DNA from: Lactifluus volemus
Lineage: Eukaryota > Basidiomycota > Agaricomycetes > Russulales > Russulaceae
NCBI GenBank assembly: GCA_022376515.1
Contig: WTXI01000022.1
Span: 310,001-374,000, forward strand
Direction: 5' to 3'
Length of the DNA: 64,000 bases
Of the stretch, positions 1 through 13,300 are shown in pieces. A program made the position numbers and the translations under genes. The notes beneath the pieces were generated by a model. It saw only the letters and a program-made list of their open reading frames with translations. It ran no database searches and was not told where the DNA came from. How positions within the stretch are numbered: position 1 is the first letter of the stretch; the number at the start of each line of letters is the position of its first letter.

Positions 1-46
1 CCCATAAAGATACGCACATACTTATGTTACATACATACATACATAG

Positions 47-2141
47 ATCAACGGCGCGCGCGTTCCAAAAGGTCAATCACGTATCCTGCGCGACGGTAAC
101 GAAATCGCGTTTGGATCTCCGGTTCCGCAACAAAATTCGGTCGAAGATTATCGTTACATTTATCGACATTTGGCCTCTCACGAGTTGACGGGCATACACG
201 CTCATTATGATATGGCTCACGAACTCGGACGTGGAACGTTCGCTACGGTTATGAAAGCCATGTCGAGAGAGACGGGAGAATGGTTCGCGGTCAAGATCAT
301 ACATGGTAATAAGGTCCGCCCTACGACCAGCCCCACCTCCGCCGCCGCTGCCGCCGCCGCCGCCAATGGCGATGGCAACGATGTCGTGGTTCGGGGAGGT
401 AGTAATAATAACAATCATCATCAGCTCCAGTCGTTTGGAAGGGAGATTAGCATTTTAGAAACGCTCGATCATCCGAATATTTGTCGACTTCGCGAGACGT
501 TTGAGCCCGAAGGTAGAGAAAATGATTTTTGTGAGTTGGGGTCTCCGTGTGTATGTGTGTGTATTGATTGAGAATGGCGATTCGTTTTTTTTTTTGTAGA
601 TCTCGTGTTGGAATTGGTTGAAGGTGGCGATCTGTTGGATTATATCCTCGCGAACGATGGGTTGGACGAGCCGACCTCTCAACATATCACTCGTCAGATG
701 TGCGACGCACTTTCGGTACGTATTCCATCCATCCTCCATTTTCTGCCGCTGATCTGGTCTGATCGCGCGTACGCAGTACATCCATGCTAAAGGGATTACT
801 CATCGCGACCTCAAACCGGAAGTACGTATCTCCAGAGAATTCGGCGTAATTAAAAAAAGCTGATGATGATGATGGAACAGAACGTCCTTTTAACACGAGA
901 CGATCCACCGAACGTCAAGGTGGCCGACTTTGGTCTCGCCAAAGTGGTCGATAGTCTCACAATGCTCAGGGTGCGTCGCCTATCCACGTCGCATTGATAT
1001 ATAAAAAATGTATTGATGTGTTGCCGCTAGACCATGTGTGGTACCCCAAGCTACCTCGCACCCGAAGTCGTCAATCAGGGTAAACCAAACAGGGGATATG
1101 ACCAGCTCGTCGACAGCTGGTCCGTCGGCGTCATCGTCTTCTCCATGTTCGTCTTTTTTTTTTAGTTTCAGTTTTGATCCAAGGCTGACGTCCTTGACAG
1201 GTTGACGAATACAGGCCCATTTATCGAAGACGAGAATGAACCCGATTTCCGTCGCCGCATCGCTTTGCGTTACATCGATTGGAGAGCTCTCCGCCTCAAG
1301 GGTGTCAGCGCTTCTGGTACGACCGTTTCTTCATTCATTCTTGACCTTACAGTTGACCAAATTTGTTGCAGCTCAACATTTTATCCGCCGCTTGCTCGAC
1401 GCAAACCCAGCAACGCGGATGACGCTAACCGACGCCCTCCGTCATCCATGGTTGGATCACTCCGCGCTTCCACTCGCATCCACCTCGACCACTGACAATG
1501 CGACGACATCAGAAAACACGGCGGCATCGCAAGACGGCGTCGATCGCAATTTTAGTGAACTCTCCGAACTCTCCGAACTCGAAATGGACGACGACGACGA
1601 AGACGGCTTGGCAGCTCAGGCGGGAGGCGACGTCTCGATGCTTTCCGCGATACCATCCGTGGACGATAATATGCCCGGCGTAGACTTGCTCAATATCACT
1701 TCTCCTGCCCGTCTACGTACACGTCCACGCGCTCCACTCGAACGTCGATCTCAAGTCATCGCTCGCGAACTCGCCGCTGAAGACCAGACCGGGCCGGATT
1801 CTCCGACCACCACCACTACCAACGAGAAACAAAGTGGTGGAAAACGCGCCCGCACTGGAAGCACTGGTTTGGGGTCCCCAGACGACGTCGCGATGGCGGA
1901 AGGTGCTGGCGGTGGTGCTGGTGGTGCTGGTGGTGGTGGCGAATCGGATGGTGAGGAGGAGGTACATGATGGACGCCGCCGACGGCACGTGGCTAAGCGT
2001 GGTCGACTGGGTGAAGGTATCGAAAGCAAATCGCCATCACCACCGTCTGGAACGGGCAATGGAAACGGTAACGGTAACGGTACAGGACGTTCGTTGCGCT
2101 CGCGGAATGGTCCTGCTGCTGCTGGCACGCCGCGCCGTTGA
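47..2141 (+). CDS. Chk2/Rad53/Cds1-family FHA-domain checkpoint Ser/Thr kinase (5' end outside window)
   Basis: Exons by conserved motifs and GT..AG phase: 47-530, 600-715, 777-821, 881-970, 1031-1146, 1201-1316, 1372-2141, giving 578 residues in the window. The first visible exon follows a tag acceptor and encodes the end of an FHA phosphopeptide-binding domain (NGAR...[12 protein letters not shown]). The kinase domain follows: glycine loop GRGTFATV, catalytic lysine in [30 protein letters not shown] and the subdomain XI end HPWLDH. The tail is long, acidic and then Gly/Arg-rich, ending GTPRR. In the family, an FHA domain in front of a CAMK-type kinase marks DNA-damage and replication checkpoint kinases acting in the nucleus. 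The gene converges on NLR copy A (about 460 bp between stop codons). Rad53, Cds1 and Dun1 cannot be separated without the missing N-terminus. This is the only intact copy; its tail and 3' flank recur as relics across the window. Confidence 0.88.
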
Positions 2142-2604
2142 GGGTAAGAGGGGGAGGAGGAGTCAAAGAGTGTGTTGAGAAGTTTGTAAACCCCCACATT
2201 TTTTCCCAGATCTAAGTTTTCCTTTTTTTTGCTTCATCGCCCCCGTTGCCTCACATGTCATCGCTTCTTGTTGTCCAATCTTTTTTTTTTGCTCTCCATT
2301 TTATCATTTGCGTGGTTTTAAACCCCCATGCTGAGTTTTTTTGCTTGTTATCCACAACTTTCTCTACTTGCTATACGTCTCGATGTCATCGTCAAATTAA
2401 TCATACACATTCTTTCTTCGTGTATCATCGTAGGGTGTTCTGTATCGATTGGTTGAAAAATGGTTTAAAGTTTAAAATAACAAGCTGAGAAACAACTTAG
2501 GCTGCCTGCCTAATATGACCAGGGTAGAAGCGCACAATTTCGTTTGGGTAAACTAAGGCAATGACTGGACAAGGACAAAAGCAAGAGATAGCATACAATT
2601 GATT

Positions 2605-5600
2605 CTATTGAGATACATTGTGATCGTATACTTTGGCCCAATCTGATCCATGCACAAACTTAGAAAGGTCAAGTCGCGTCTCAAGTCCGGTTCCCCCTTT
2701 AGCCCAGACCGTGCCAGGTCTATGGAGACATCCTCTGTGAATGGCAGGAATCCATAAAAAAAGTTCTCCGTCTTTTCCACGTATCCATCCATCACTATTA
2801 ATCTCGGACTGGTTCGTAAGATGACCGTTCTGACTCGGAATATCTTCTGCTGTGACGTTCTCCACACGAATGACGCCATCGCCTGAGGCTGAGACAGTGT
2901 GCTGCCCGTCTGGTGAAAATGCAACTGAATTGACATAAGAGGTGTGTCCAGTAAATGGGCCTGCCACCACATCTCCCGTTGTGGCATCCCACACGCGAAT
3001 CGTGCAATCTCCTGAGACCGATGCGATGCGATGCCCGTCCGGGGAGAATACAGCAGAGTTGACGGGAAAGGTGTGTCCGGTGAATGGGCCTGCTACCACC
3101 TCTCCCGTTGCGGCGTTCCACACACGAATTGTGTGATCACCCGAGGCCGATGCGATGCGATTCCCGTCCAGGGAGAATGCAACGGAGTAGACGGCATCTG
3201 TGTGTCCGGTACATGGACCCACAACCCCTCCAATTACGACATCCCACACACGAATCGTGTTACCCGAGGCCGATGCGATGCGATGACCATCCGGGGAGAA
3301 TGCAACAGCGTAGACCCAGTTCGTGTGTCCAACGAATGAGTCTGCTACAACCTCTCCTGTTGCAGCATCCCGCACGCAAATCTCGTAATTGTCCGAGGCA
3401 AATGCGATGCGCTGTCCATCCGGCGAGAATGCAAGACAAGAGGTCACAGCGAGCCCATTTATTAGACATGAGTGGTTGGTCTTCTCTGTTGTGGCATCCC
3501 ACACGCGAATCGTGCGATCAAGCGAGGCAGATGAGATACGATGGCCATCTGGGGAAAATATAACAGAGAAGACATGAGCGGTGTGTCCAGTAAATGGGCC
3601 TGCTACCACCTCTCCTGTTGCGGAATCCCACACGCAAATCGTATGATCGTCCGAGGCTGATGCAATGCGCTGTCCGTCTGGCGAGAATGCAACATGGTTG
3701 ACCAAAGAGGCGTGTCCAGTAGATGGGGATGGGCCCATTATGACCTTTCCTGTTACGGCATCCCACAAACGAATCGTGCCATCATACGAGGACGATGCGA
3801 CGTGCTGCCCATCTGGAGAGAATGCAACAGACGAGACTTGACGGGTATGGCCAGTAAATGGCCCCGCCACGACCTCCCCAGTTATGGCATCCCACACGCA
3901 AATCGTGTGATCAGATGAACCCGATGCAATGCGCTGCCCATCCTGTGAGAATACAACAGATTGGACATTATTGGTGTGTCCAGTAAATGGGCCCGCTACA
4001 ACCTCTCCTGTGGCGGCATCCCACACGCAAATTGTGTGGTCATCCGAGGCCGATGCGATGCGATGCCCGTCCGGGGAGAATACAACAGATCCGATAAAAG
4101 AGGAGTGTCCAGCAAATGGGCCTGCTAGAACCTCTCCTGTTGTAATGTCCCATACACAAATCGTGTAATCCCACAAAGGTGATGCAATCCGCTGCCCGTC
4201 TGGTGAGAATGCAATGGGTGGGGACCGGCCGATCAATCCAGAAAGTCGATCGGTTACGAGATTTCCTGTTGTGGCATCCCACACGCGGATCGTCCCATCC
4301 CACGAGGAGGATGCAAGGTGCTGCCCGTCTGGCGAGAAGGCCACATAGCTAACCCATTTAGTATGGCCAGTAAATGGGCCAGCTACGACCTCTCCCGTTG
4401 CGACATTCCACACACGAACCGTGTGATCCCATGAGGCTGATGCGATGCGCTGCCCATCTGGCGAGAATGTAACAGACTCGACCGAATTAGTGTGTCCAAT
4501 AAATGGGCCTGCGACGGCCTCTCCTGTTGCAGCATCCCACACGCAAATCGTGTCATCATCCGACCCCGATGCGATACGCCGCCCGTCCGGCGAGAATGCA
4601 ATAGAGTTGACCGTACTGTCGTGTGCCCCAATCGTCATCTTCAATGCTGGCCAATGAGACAATTGTCCATATTCCAAGGACAGTGCGTGCGGAAACAGGT
4701 GATGGTATTGCTTGAGTATGAGAGAAGAGCTTGGTGCGAAAGGGAGCGCAGAACGTATATATGTGGAGCGCTTCTTGTCACTGCCATTCCGAAATACCGC
4801 ACAAACTCGGCCGCATCATGAACCAATGACAGCAGATTCTTGATCTTCGTTCGCGGACTCTATTGCGATTTTACACAAAGTCAGAGCATTTCATATTGAA
4901 CCATCGGTGTACCTACCTCCTGTGGTAGCCATTTAAACAGATTTGGCAATGCTCGCAAGCCAATGGCCACACTGCTCTTCAGGCTAAGCACTTCCAGCCA
5001 GAATAGAAACTTTGCCTCAAAGAGCGATTCAACTTTCGTGAAGAGGTCCTCCAGGAAACCCAGATGTTCTAAATGATTGACCCAGAAAACGCAAGCATAC
5101 GATAGTGCAGGAGGAATGTGCTTGGCGATTCGAGAGTCGAGGTCCGGGACATCGCGGTTCGCAAGATATGACGACTCGAGTTCGCATATGTTGAATTTAA
5201 GATCATTGAGCATTAAACAAAGGCAGGAATGTGCCAATTCTTGATGAGCATGGCCAAGATCCACATAAAACACATTGCTCATCTTGTTGATCAGAAAGTC
5301 GCGGAATGACGTATGGAGAGGAATGATGGGACGCGTGTGATCAGTCGAAGTCACGTTACTCAGCAACGAGCCGAGGTGACCAAGAATTTCAACAATCACA
5401 ACCGAATCCTCCGAGTCATCCATGGGTGAAGGTCCTCGCAGAGCGATCAGCGAATTGATTGAGAGCGGCTCGATCGCAGCAAGAAGCTGTCCCATGATCG
5501 TCCGAAATAGTGCCTGTGCTTCATTGTTTTGCAGTATTGCTTGAGAACTTCTGCGTACAAGCTGTCCAACGGTCCTTCTCCACTGCGACCTCGAGAGCGT

Positions 5601-8035
5601 CCCAACAGACGATCTACGCGCGTCTTCATAGTAAGGCCAAGGCTTTCAGGGCTGTTGATGAATCCGCATGCGACGGTTGCCCACTGGAATATCCCCTCTG
5701 CCGCCTTTGCTAGTTTGATCCCATGGTCTCTGAATACGTCTGGAGAGAGTTCCTTCTGAAGATACATGCGGATATCTTGTTCCGTGCTGAAAGCCAGTTT
5801 GGTATCATCCATGTAGATGGCGCCGAAAGATGTCGCGTTTGCGAACGCACGTTCGATACCATCCTCTGGCCTTGAGGTGACGAGTACGCGAAATGATGAC
5901 GGGAGGTCGACCAGACGTTGTGCAAGAAATGTATGTAGCCCGCTCTTGCCGATCGCATCTCCACTCTCATCCAATGCGTCAATAACAATAAGAATTGGGC
6001 CAGGAAGTGGTGAGTTCAAGCTCTTGAGCGGTTCGAGAAGGAGGCGTTCAAACAGCGTACGATAGTCTCGGCTACTCCGAAGAGATGAATTATCCTGAAC
6101 AACCTTCCCGAGGGCGAGTTTGAACGTAGAATACCGATCAGAGAGATCCCGTGCAAGTGTCGTGAAGAGCTGGTAAGCATCGTGTTTGGAACCCTCCTTG
6201 CGCAGAAAGGTGAAGTAAGAGCCGAGACACTTGTTCTCAAAGTGACGGGCAATCTCATGTGCAATTGAAGACTTTCCTGTGCCTGCCTGGCCGAGGAGGA
6301 CGAGCCCATGTTTCGATTTCGTATTCTCGACCCACTTGACAATGTGATGCAAGAAGTCTTCCCGTGTGCCTGGAAGACAGCGCTTCTCGTCCCGAATCGC
6401 CAGCCTCCTTTATAAGGCAATTCTCTGATTATTGCTCCTAATTCTGCGTGCCCTTCGTCAGACCGACGATCCGATGATTTTGTGAGTATCACAATCACTC
6501 ACCGGCTTCTAGTACAGAAACCTCCGTGATGACGGCAGCATGAGAAAGGAAGTTGTCTCGCAGTCGGAACAGGTTGGTGCGGAACTGCTCGATCTTTCCA
6601 TCAACACTCCCAAAAGTATTCTTCAAAGTCCGATTCACTGCAAGTCATATGGTTATCATTAATGACTGACAAAAGATATCAGGACAGCGTACCGACTTGC
6701 ACATCCTCCGCATACGATATGATAAATGTGGCACATTCGGAGACACACTCCAGCATCTCATCCAGGATGTTTGCCTGCGTTGATGCTGGCTTCAAATTCC
6801 TCAAAATGTCCGCCTCCTTTGCAATCTCAAATGCGTCCCGTATCGCATGGAGTAGTGTTCTGACGCTGTCGTCACGCTCAAACTGGTGTAGCAAAGTCTG
6901 GTGGTGACAAGAAAATAGGGTGAATGTTCCATACCGTCAGACAAGGTAAAAGGACACACCTCAGGAATCTTTGAGAGCATCTCCCATGCCAACTTTGCAT
7001 GGGGAAGTAGCTGAAGAGCGGAAGTTAGCTCAGAGGACGATACTCAAAAAAAACGATGTCAGGCATACTGTTACAATTGGACCAACATGATCCATCACTT
7101 GCTTGATAACATGAACAGCGCTCTGCCATGTCTTCACGGCGTCCATAGCCTCCTCGGCGGAATCTAGGGTATGGGACATCTCTGTCCGGGTGTCCGCTGC
7201 TGGTCCCACAGGAGTACTACTCTCGATGGGAAGGTCGCTTGTCTGGGATAAAGATAGAGGGGCGGTGACTTCCGTGGGCTGTATGGCTTCACTGTTGGAT
7301 TGGACAATAGGAGGTGCAGCACCTTCTTGAGCCGGGTCAGCCGTTCTAGGGGCCAGAGTGTCAACTGCGGCAGTCGGGGAGGAACGTGCGTTTGCCGACA
7401 CAGTGAACTTTAGGAAGAGTGTTGTCGGCCCCGTGGCATGTCTAGCATGTCCATCAGTACCGCTAAAAACGATATCAAGTTCTAAATAGAAAACGGTCAG
7501 CCATAAACATCAGTAAGATCTCCAAGAGATAGACGGACCGCGTTGGGGTTCACAAGCTATCTCCTGCCTCCCAACAAGGACGTCTGTCCGAATGGTCCGT
7601 TTCGCATGAAGAGATACCACAATTCGGGACAGTGGTTCTACATCACTAGAGGAGATTTAGTGTTAATAGGAATAAGCATATGGCGTTTCTTACAATGCGT
7701 CAACGCTCTCGTTCCATTCCACGTGTTGCCCTATGCTCCGTAAAGATCGGGTTCGCCATGTTCTCTCCCCGTAGATAATAGTAGCGTAAAACCGCCTTTT
7801 CTTTCCGAGGAGGGTCTTGAGACGGGGAAGGTTGTATGCTCGAAGGACTGACAGGGAAAGGAATCAGTAACTATCATAGCGGGATCGTAAAGATACGTAC
7901 TAGTGACTTGGAGTGGGACCGGGATCGGTTGGGTTTCGCTGACCTGACCACTGTGTTGATGACTTGATCTGTAATAATGGTTAACAGTGGGAGACATCGG
8001 AAAGTATCGAGTTTGACATACGAGCTGGATGCCAT
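2605..8035 (-). pseudogene. NLR-like C2-NACHT-WD40 gene, copy A, with three frameshifts
   Basis: It has the same exon plan as intact copy B: a 14-nt first exon starting MASSS, C2-like exons, a helical linker, a NACHT exon and a terminal exon with 14 WD40 repeats ending VYDHNVSQ. NACHT motifs are present (GQAGTGKSS, ILIVIDALDES, LVTSRPE). Compared with B, single bases are missing near 6391 (GGGG to GGG, just before the NACHT core), near 5525 (in the KTNEAQ region) and near 4752 (AAA to AA, upstream of the first WD40 repeat). Each shifts the frame, so one continuous protein is not possible as read. Two of the losses are in homopolymers, so consensus error in the assembly is a real alternative. 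Everything else is open and very like B, so decay would be recent. The role by family would be cytoplasmic ligand sensing through WD40 with NTP-driven NACHT oligomerisation. Confidence 0.8.
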
Positions 8036-8730
8036 CTGTATGTGTTTGTAGATTGGAGTGCGGCCGGGGCAAGCCTTGCGGCCTTGCACTGGCGGGCGTA
8101 ATGGGAACAAACAACAACAAAGTCACTTGATCGATGCACGGGCCAGTCTGGGAAAGGTCCACGGCCACGTCCTGTACTGTATTTGAGTGTGGGGGCTTTT
8201 TTGTTATCGATAAGTGCCATCCGGCGTGCTTACCGGTCGTGGGGAACGTATCCTCTGAGTGGCTTAAGGAAGTCACCATGCGCATTCTTCATCAATGTCT
8301 TGCGTTGAATTCAGCTCCCTGATCCCCTCATCGGCACCACAGCCCATTTTATGTCACTGCCTCCACCTCGACTCAAGAACTCTGTTACGCCTTGGTGACG
8401 AGCTTTCGAGTGCTCAGACAAACACAAGAGGGTATTGGATTAGAAGAGGCAGTGGCGATGATGCTTTTGCTTTTCACAGTACAATCATCAGGACTTGAAT
8501 ACATCTCGGGCTCATAGCTAAAGAGTACAGAGTATGTAATACTGTGTCGAGAGCGGGCGCGAGGGTAAGGCCATGAGCCAAATGGATTAAAAACTACCGG
8601 TTAAAGATTAGGTCCAAACGCCATATATGCTACAGTATGAAAAAAACACATAACTTAGTGCAAGCAGTCTACCTAAGACAAAGGGCGGCATCCATCCCCA
8701 TTACTTGCAAGATAAACTCGTCAGAATAAC
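8036..8730. promoter_or_regulatory. Upstream region of NLR A, shared with NLR B
   Basis: About 0.7 kb between the start codon of NLR A and the 3' end of the lipase fragment. Its counterpart is 15768-16493 upstream of B, with strong similarity along its length. I see no convincing gene in it. It should contain the NLR promoter, but I could not pick out a single clear core element. Confidence 0.4.
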
Positions 8731-9607
8731 TTAAGCGAAACAACATTCACTTAGCGATGTCGTGCCCTGCCCAAAGTAGACCCAATGCGCCGGGTTTACG
8801 CCTGTCGATGCTGTTACACCGAACCAAATCGGTGGAAGCGCTTCAAGTAAAGGTGCATTTCGGATTCTCACGTATCGAGTGGCTACCATTCAATATCCTC
8901 TTGGCGTTCACAACGACGAACCGTCGATGCGTTCGCTACGCAATTCTTTCAAACGTCGAGGCAAGACACAAGCAGCCAAACTCACGCGGTTTCCAGAATT
9001 GCCAGTATTCCGTAGGGAGGATGGACAAGATACGAGATTATGCCGTCGAACGGGCACAGCGTGGAAGGAACTTACTGATGGTGATATCCGATGTATTTTG
9101 AGATCATAGTGGGGACGCCATCTGCCGGGAGAGGGTGGGGTGGACATAAGGCGGATCGAGCGAAAATGAGAATTTGACAGGGAGGCTGTATACAGTACCC
9201 CATGTTTGGACAGCTGGAAAGGGCGATCAGTGATAACAAGAGAACAGGGTAATAAGGGTTATATAACTCACCTCGAAAGATATTCTCCGGTCCCACAGTT
9301 GCCTCAAGAAAATCTGCATACGCTGTGTCGCCCGTGCGTGGCTGGTCTGCACTCAACATGTAAAAATGAAGACGTTTTTTGTTTTCGTGATAACGCACCA
9401 AAGGTAAACGATCGAACGGCCATAGACGGAAAATTCGACTTGATGGACAAGGCAGCGATGCACCGCCCAACGAGTGTCCTATCGGTGACCGTGATCCGTA
9501 AGATGCCAGACACATATAAGTTTCGGAAAGGCGTTACACACCTGTAGTGACCACTGCATTGCCCAGGAACTTTCCAAGCTGGTGACGCACGATACGAAGC
9601 ACCGCAC
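8731..9607 (-). pseudogene. Truncated class 3 lipase copy (lipase pseudogene)
   Basis: This is the 3' part of the lipase that is intact at 16494-17984. The 5' part (signal peptide and N-terminal exons) is missing because the duplication junction at 9602-9607 replaces it with kinase tail sequence. GHSLGG, the nucleophile elbow, is still readable, but 10 nt present in the intact copy are missing just after it (about 9460). This shifts the frame, and the exon reads GHSLGGASLP instead of GHSLGGAVASI. The Asp region (WDGVPTM) and C-terminal exons remain recognisable. Without a start region and with the shift, it is not expected to make an active enzyme. Confidence 0.85.
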
Positions 9608-9917
9608 TGGGAGCACTGGTCTGGGGTCCCCGGACGACGTCGCGATGGCGGAAGGTGGTGGTGGTGGTGGCGGCGGCGGCGAATCGGATGGTAAGGAGGA
9701 GGTGTATGATGGACGCCGCCGAAGGCACGCAGCTAAGCGCGGTCGACTAGGTGAAGGCATTGAGAGCAAATCGCCATCACCACCGTCTGGAACGGGCAAT
9801 GGAAACGGTAACGGTAACGGCACAGGACGTTCAGTTCGTTGCGCTCGCGGAATGGTCCTGCTGCTGCTGGCACGCCGCGCCGTTGAGGGTAAGGGGGAGA
9901 GTAAAAGTGTGTGCTGA
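9602..9917 (+). pseudogene. Relic of the Chk2-like kinase tail (copy beside NLR B)
   Basis: The sequence matches the end of the last kinase exon, including the encoded [16 protein letters not shown] stretch, the Gly-rich run and the Arg-rich end. Similarity continues into the kinase 3' flank up to the stop codon of NLR B. There is no kinase domain and no start codon of its own, because the relic is fused at 9602-9607 to antisense lipase sequence. A small indel relative to the intact gene puts the end in another frame (ending ESKSVC). Confidence 0.85.
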
Positions 9918-10320
9918 GAAGTTTGTAACCCCCCACATTTTCCCAGATCTAAGTTTTCCATTTCTTTTTTTTTTTGTTGCTTCATCGTCCCGTTGCCTCA
10001 TATGTCATCGTTTCTTCTTGTCCAATTTTTTTTTTGCTCTCCATTTTATCAATTGCGTGGTTTTAAACCCCATGCTGAGCTTTTTGCTTTCTATCCACAA
10101 CTTTCTCTACTTGCTATACGTCTCGATGTCATCGTCAAATTAATCATACACATTCTTTCTTCATGTATCATCGTAGTGTTCTGTATCGATTGGTTGAAAA
10201 AATGGTTTGAAGTTTAACATTACAAGCTGAGAAACGACTTAGGCTGCCTCCCAGTGACCGCGATCCAGGCGTATAATTTCGTTTGGGTAAGAAAAGCAGG
10301 AGATAGCATACAATTAATTC

Positions 10321-13300
10321 TTATTGAGATACATTGTGATCGTATACTTTGGCCCAATCTGATCCATGCACAAACTTGGAAAAGTCAATCCGCGTTTCAG
10401 GCCCGCTTCCACCTACAGCCCAGACAGTGCCAGGTCTATGAAGACACCCTCGGTGAAGCGGAGGAATCCATAAAAAAAGTTCTCCATCTTTCCCACATAT
10501 CCATCCATCACTATTAATTACGGATAGGTCCGTAAAATGGATATTCTGGACATCTTCTGCTGTGACGTTCTCCATACGAATTGCGCCATCGCTTGAAGCC
10601 GAGACAGTGTGCTGCCCGTCCGGTGAGAATGCAACTGAATTGACCGAAGAGGTGTGTCCAGTAAATGGGCCTGCTACAACCTCTCCTGTTGCGGCATCCC
10701 ACACGCGAATCGTGTGATCGTGTGACGCCGATGCGATGCGATGCCCGTCCAGTGAGAATGTAATTGAGTTGACCAAATTTGTGTGTCCAATAAACGGGCC
10801 CACTACGAGCTCTCCCATTGCGGCATCCCACACACGAATCGTGTTGTCAAACGAGCCCGATGCGATGCGATGTCCATCCGGGGAGAATGCAACAGAGTAG
10901 ACCGCAGCCGTGTGTCCTGTAAGCGGGCCTGCTACAACATCTCCCGTTGTGGAATCCCACACACGAATCGTGCTATCCCACGAGGCCGATGCAATGCGAT
11001 GCCCATCCGGGGAGAAAGCAACAGAGAGGACCGATCCCGTGTGTCCAATAAATGAGTCTGCTACAACCTCACCTATTACGGCATCCCACACGCGAATTGT
11101 GTGATCACTCGAGGAAGCGATGCGCTGTCCGTCTGGCGAGAATGCAACAGAGTAGACCGACCACTTGTGTCCAATAAACGGGCCCGCTACGACCTCTCCT
11201 GTTGTGGCATCCCACACACGAATCGTGTGATCATGCGAGGCTGATGCGATACGATGGCCATCTGGGGAAAATGTAACAGAGTAGATACACGCGGTGTGTC
11301 CAGTAAATGGGCCCACTACGACCTCTCCTGTTGCGAAATCCCACACGCAAATCGTATTATCGTTCGAGGCCGATGCAATGTGCTGTCCGTCTGGCGAGAA
11401 TGCAACATCGTTGACCGAAGTTGCATGTCCAGTAGATGGGCCCATTGTGGCCTCTCCCGTTGTGGTATCCCACAAACGAATCGTATGATCGAACGAGCAC
11501 GATGCAATGTGCTGCCCATCTGGAGAGAATCCAACAGACGAGACTGGGTCAGTATGGCCAGTAAATGGCCCCGCCACGACCTCCCCAATCATGACATCCC
11601 ACACGCGAATTGTGCGATCAGATGAACCCGATGCAATGCGCCGCCCATCCTGCGAGAACACCACGGAGCGGACCTGATCGGTGTGTCCAGTAAATGGGCC
11701 CGCTACAACCTCTCCTGTGGCAGCATCCCACACGCGAATTGTGTGGTCGTCCGAGGCCGATGTGATGTGATGTCCGTCCGGTGAGAATGCAACAGAGTTG
11801 ACCCGATCTGTGTGTCCAGAAAATGGGCCTGCTACGACCTGTCTTGTTGCAATGTCCCATACCAGAATCGCATGATCCCACAAGGCTGATGCAATGCGCT
11901 GCCCGTCTGGTGAGAACGTAACGGGTGAGGACGAACCCCTCCTACCAGGGAATTGATCCGTTACGAGCTTTCCTGTTGCGGCATCCCACACGCAGATCTG
12001 ATCCCACGAGGAGGATGCGAGGTGCTGCCCGTCTGGGGAGAATGCCACAGAGTAAACTTCATCGTCATGGCCAATAAATATGTCAGCTACATCTCCTGTT
12101 GTGACATTCCAGACACGAATCGTGCGATCCCATGAGGCTGATGCGATGCGCTGCCCATCTGGAGAGATTGCAACAGACGTGACCTGATCAGTGTGTCCAA
12201 TAAATGGTCCTGCGACGGCCTCTCCTGTTGCAGCATCCCACACGCGAATCGTATGATCAGATGACCCCGATACGATACGCCGCCCGTCCGGCGAGAATGC
12301 AATAGAGTAGACCAGACTGTCGTGTGCCCCAATTGTCATTTTCAATGCTGGCCAATGAGATAACCGTCCATATTCCAAGAACAGTGTGTGCGGGAACAGG
12401 TGATGGTATTGCTTGAGTATGAGAGAAGAGCTTGGTGCGAAAGGGAGCGCAGAAACGTAGATATGTGGAGCGCTTCTTGTCACTGCCATTCCGAAATACC
12501 GCACAAACTCGGCCGCATCATGAACCAATGACAGCAGATTCTTGATCTTCGTTCGCGAACTCTATTGTGATTTTACACAAAGTCAGCGCATTTAATATTG
12601 AATCATCGGGTGTACCTACCTCCTGTGGTAGCCATTTCAACAGATTTGACAATGCTTGCAAGCAAATGGCCACACTGCTCTTCAGGCTAAGCACTTCCAG
12701 CCAGAATAGAAACTTCGTCTCAAAGAACGATTCAAATTTCGTCAAGAGGTCCTCCAGGAAACCCAGATGTTCTAAATGATTGGCCCAGAAAACGCAAGCA
12801 TACGATAATGCGTGAGGAATGTGTTGGGCGATTCGAGAGTCGAGGTCCGGGACATCGCGGTTCGCAAGATATGACGACTCGAGTTCGCATATGTTGAATT
12901 TAAGATCATTGAGCATTAAACAAAGGCAGGAATGTGCCAATTCTTGATGAGCATGGCCAAGATCCACATAAAACACATCGCTCGTCTTGTTGGTCAGAAA
13001 GTCGCGGAATGAGGTATGGAGAGGAATGATGGGACGCGTGTGATCAGTCGAAGTCACGTTACTCAGGAGAGAGCCGAGGTGACCAAGAATCTCAACAATC
13101 ACAACCGAATCCTCCATGGGTGAAGATTGTCGCAGAGCGATCAGCGAATTAATCGAGAGCGGCTCGATCGTAGCAAGAAGCTGTCCCATGATCGTCCGAA
13201 ATAGTGCCTGTGCTTCATTCGTTTTGCAGTATTGTTTGAGAACTTCTGCGTACAAGCTGTCCAACGGTCCTTCTCCACTGCGACCTCGAGAGCGTCCCAA

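Larger units (their letters stand above)
1850..9601. repeat. Segmental tandem duplication, unit A (kinase tail - NLR A - lipase fragment)
   Basis: This block of about 7.75 kb is repeated in the same order and orientation as 9602-17370. It begins inside the last kinase exon and ends inside a lipase exon. The copies share the kinase 3' flank, the NLR gene, the NLR upstream region and the lipase 3' part. CCGCAC occurs at 1850-1855 in the kinase, at 9602-9607 at the junction, and at 17371-17376 in the intact lipase. This is the signature of a tandem duplication with 6-bp junction microhomology. Confidence 0.87.

Noticed and set aside
47..2141. Kinase starting at an internal Met near 176-212
   Set aside because: The upstream in-frame sequence encodes the end of an FHA domain after a clear splice acceptor, so the true start lies outside the window.
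1713..2197. Minus-strand Pro/Ser-rich frames opposite the kinase tail (also at 9479-9985 and 49815-50327)
   Set aside because: Antisense to the Gly/Ser-rich coding tail or its relics.
3031..3563. Long plus-strand open frames opposite the WD40 exons (also at 22521-23498, 50932-51452, 59261-60994)
   Set aside because: They are antisense shadows of a GC-balanced 129-bp repeat and show the same repeated patterns in all copies; no start context, introns or family motifs.
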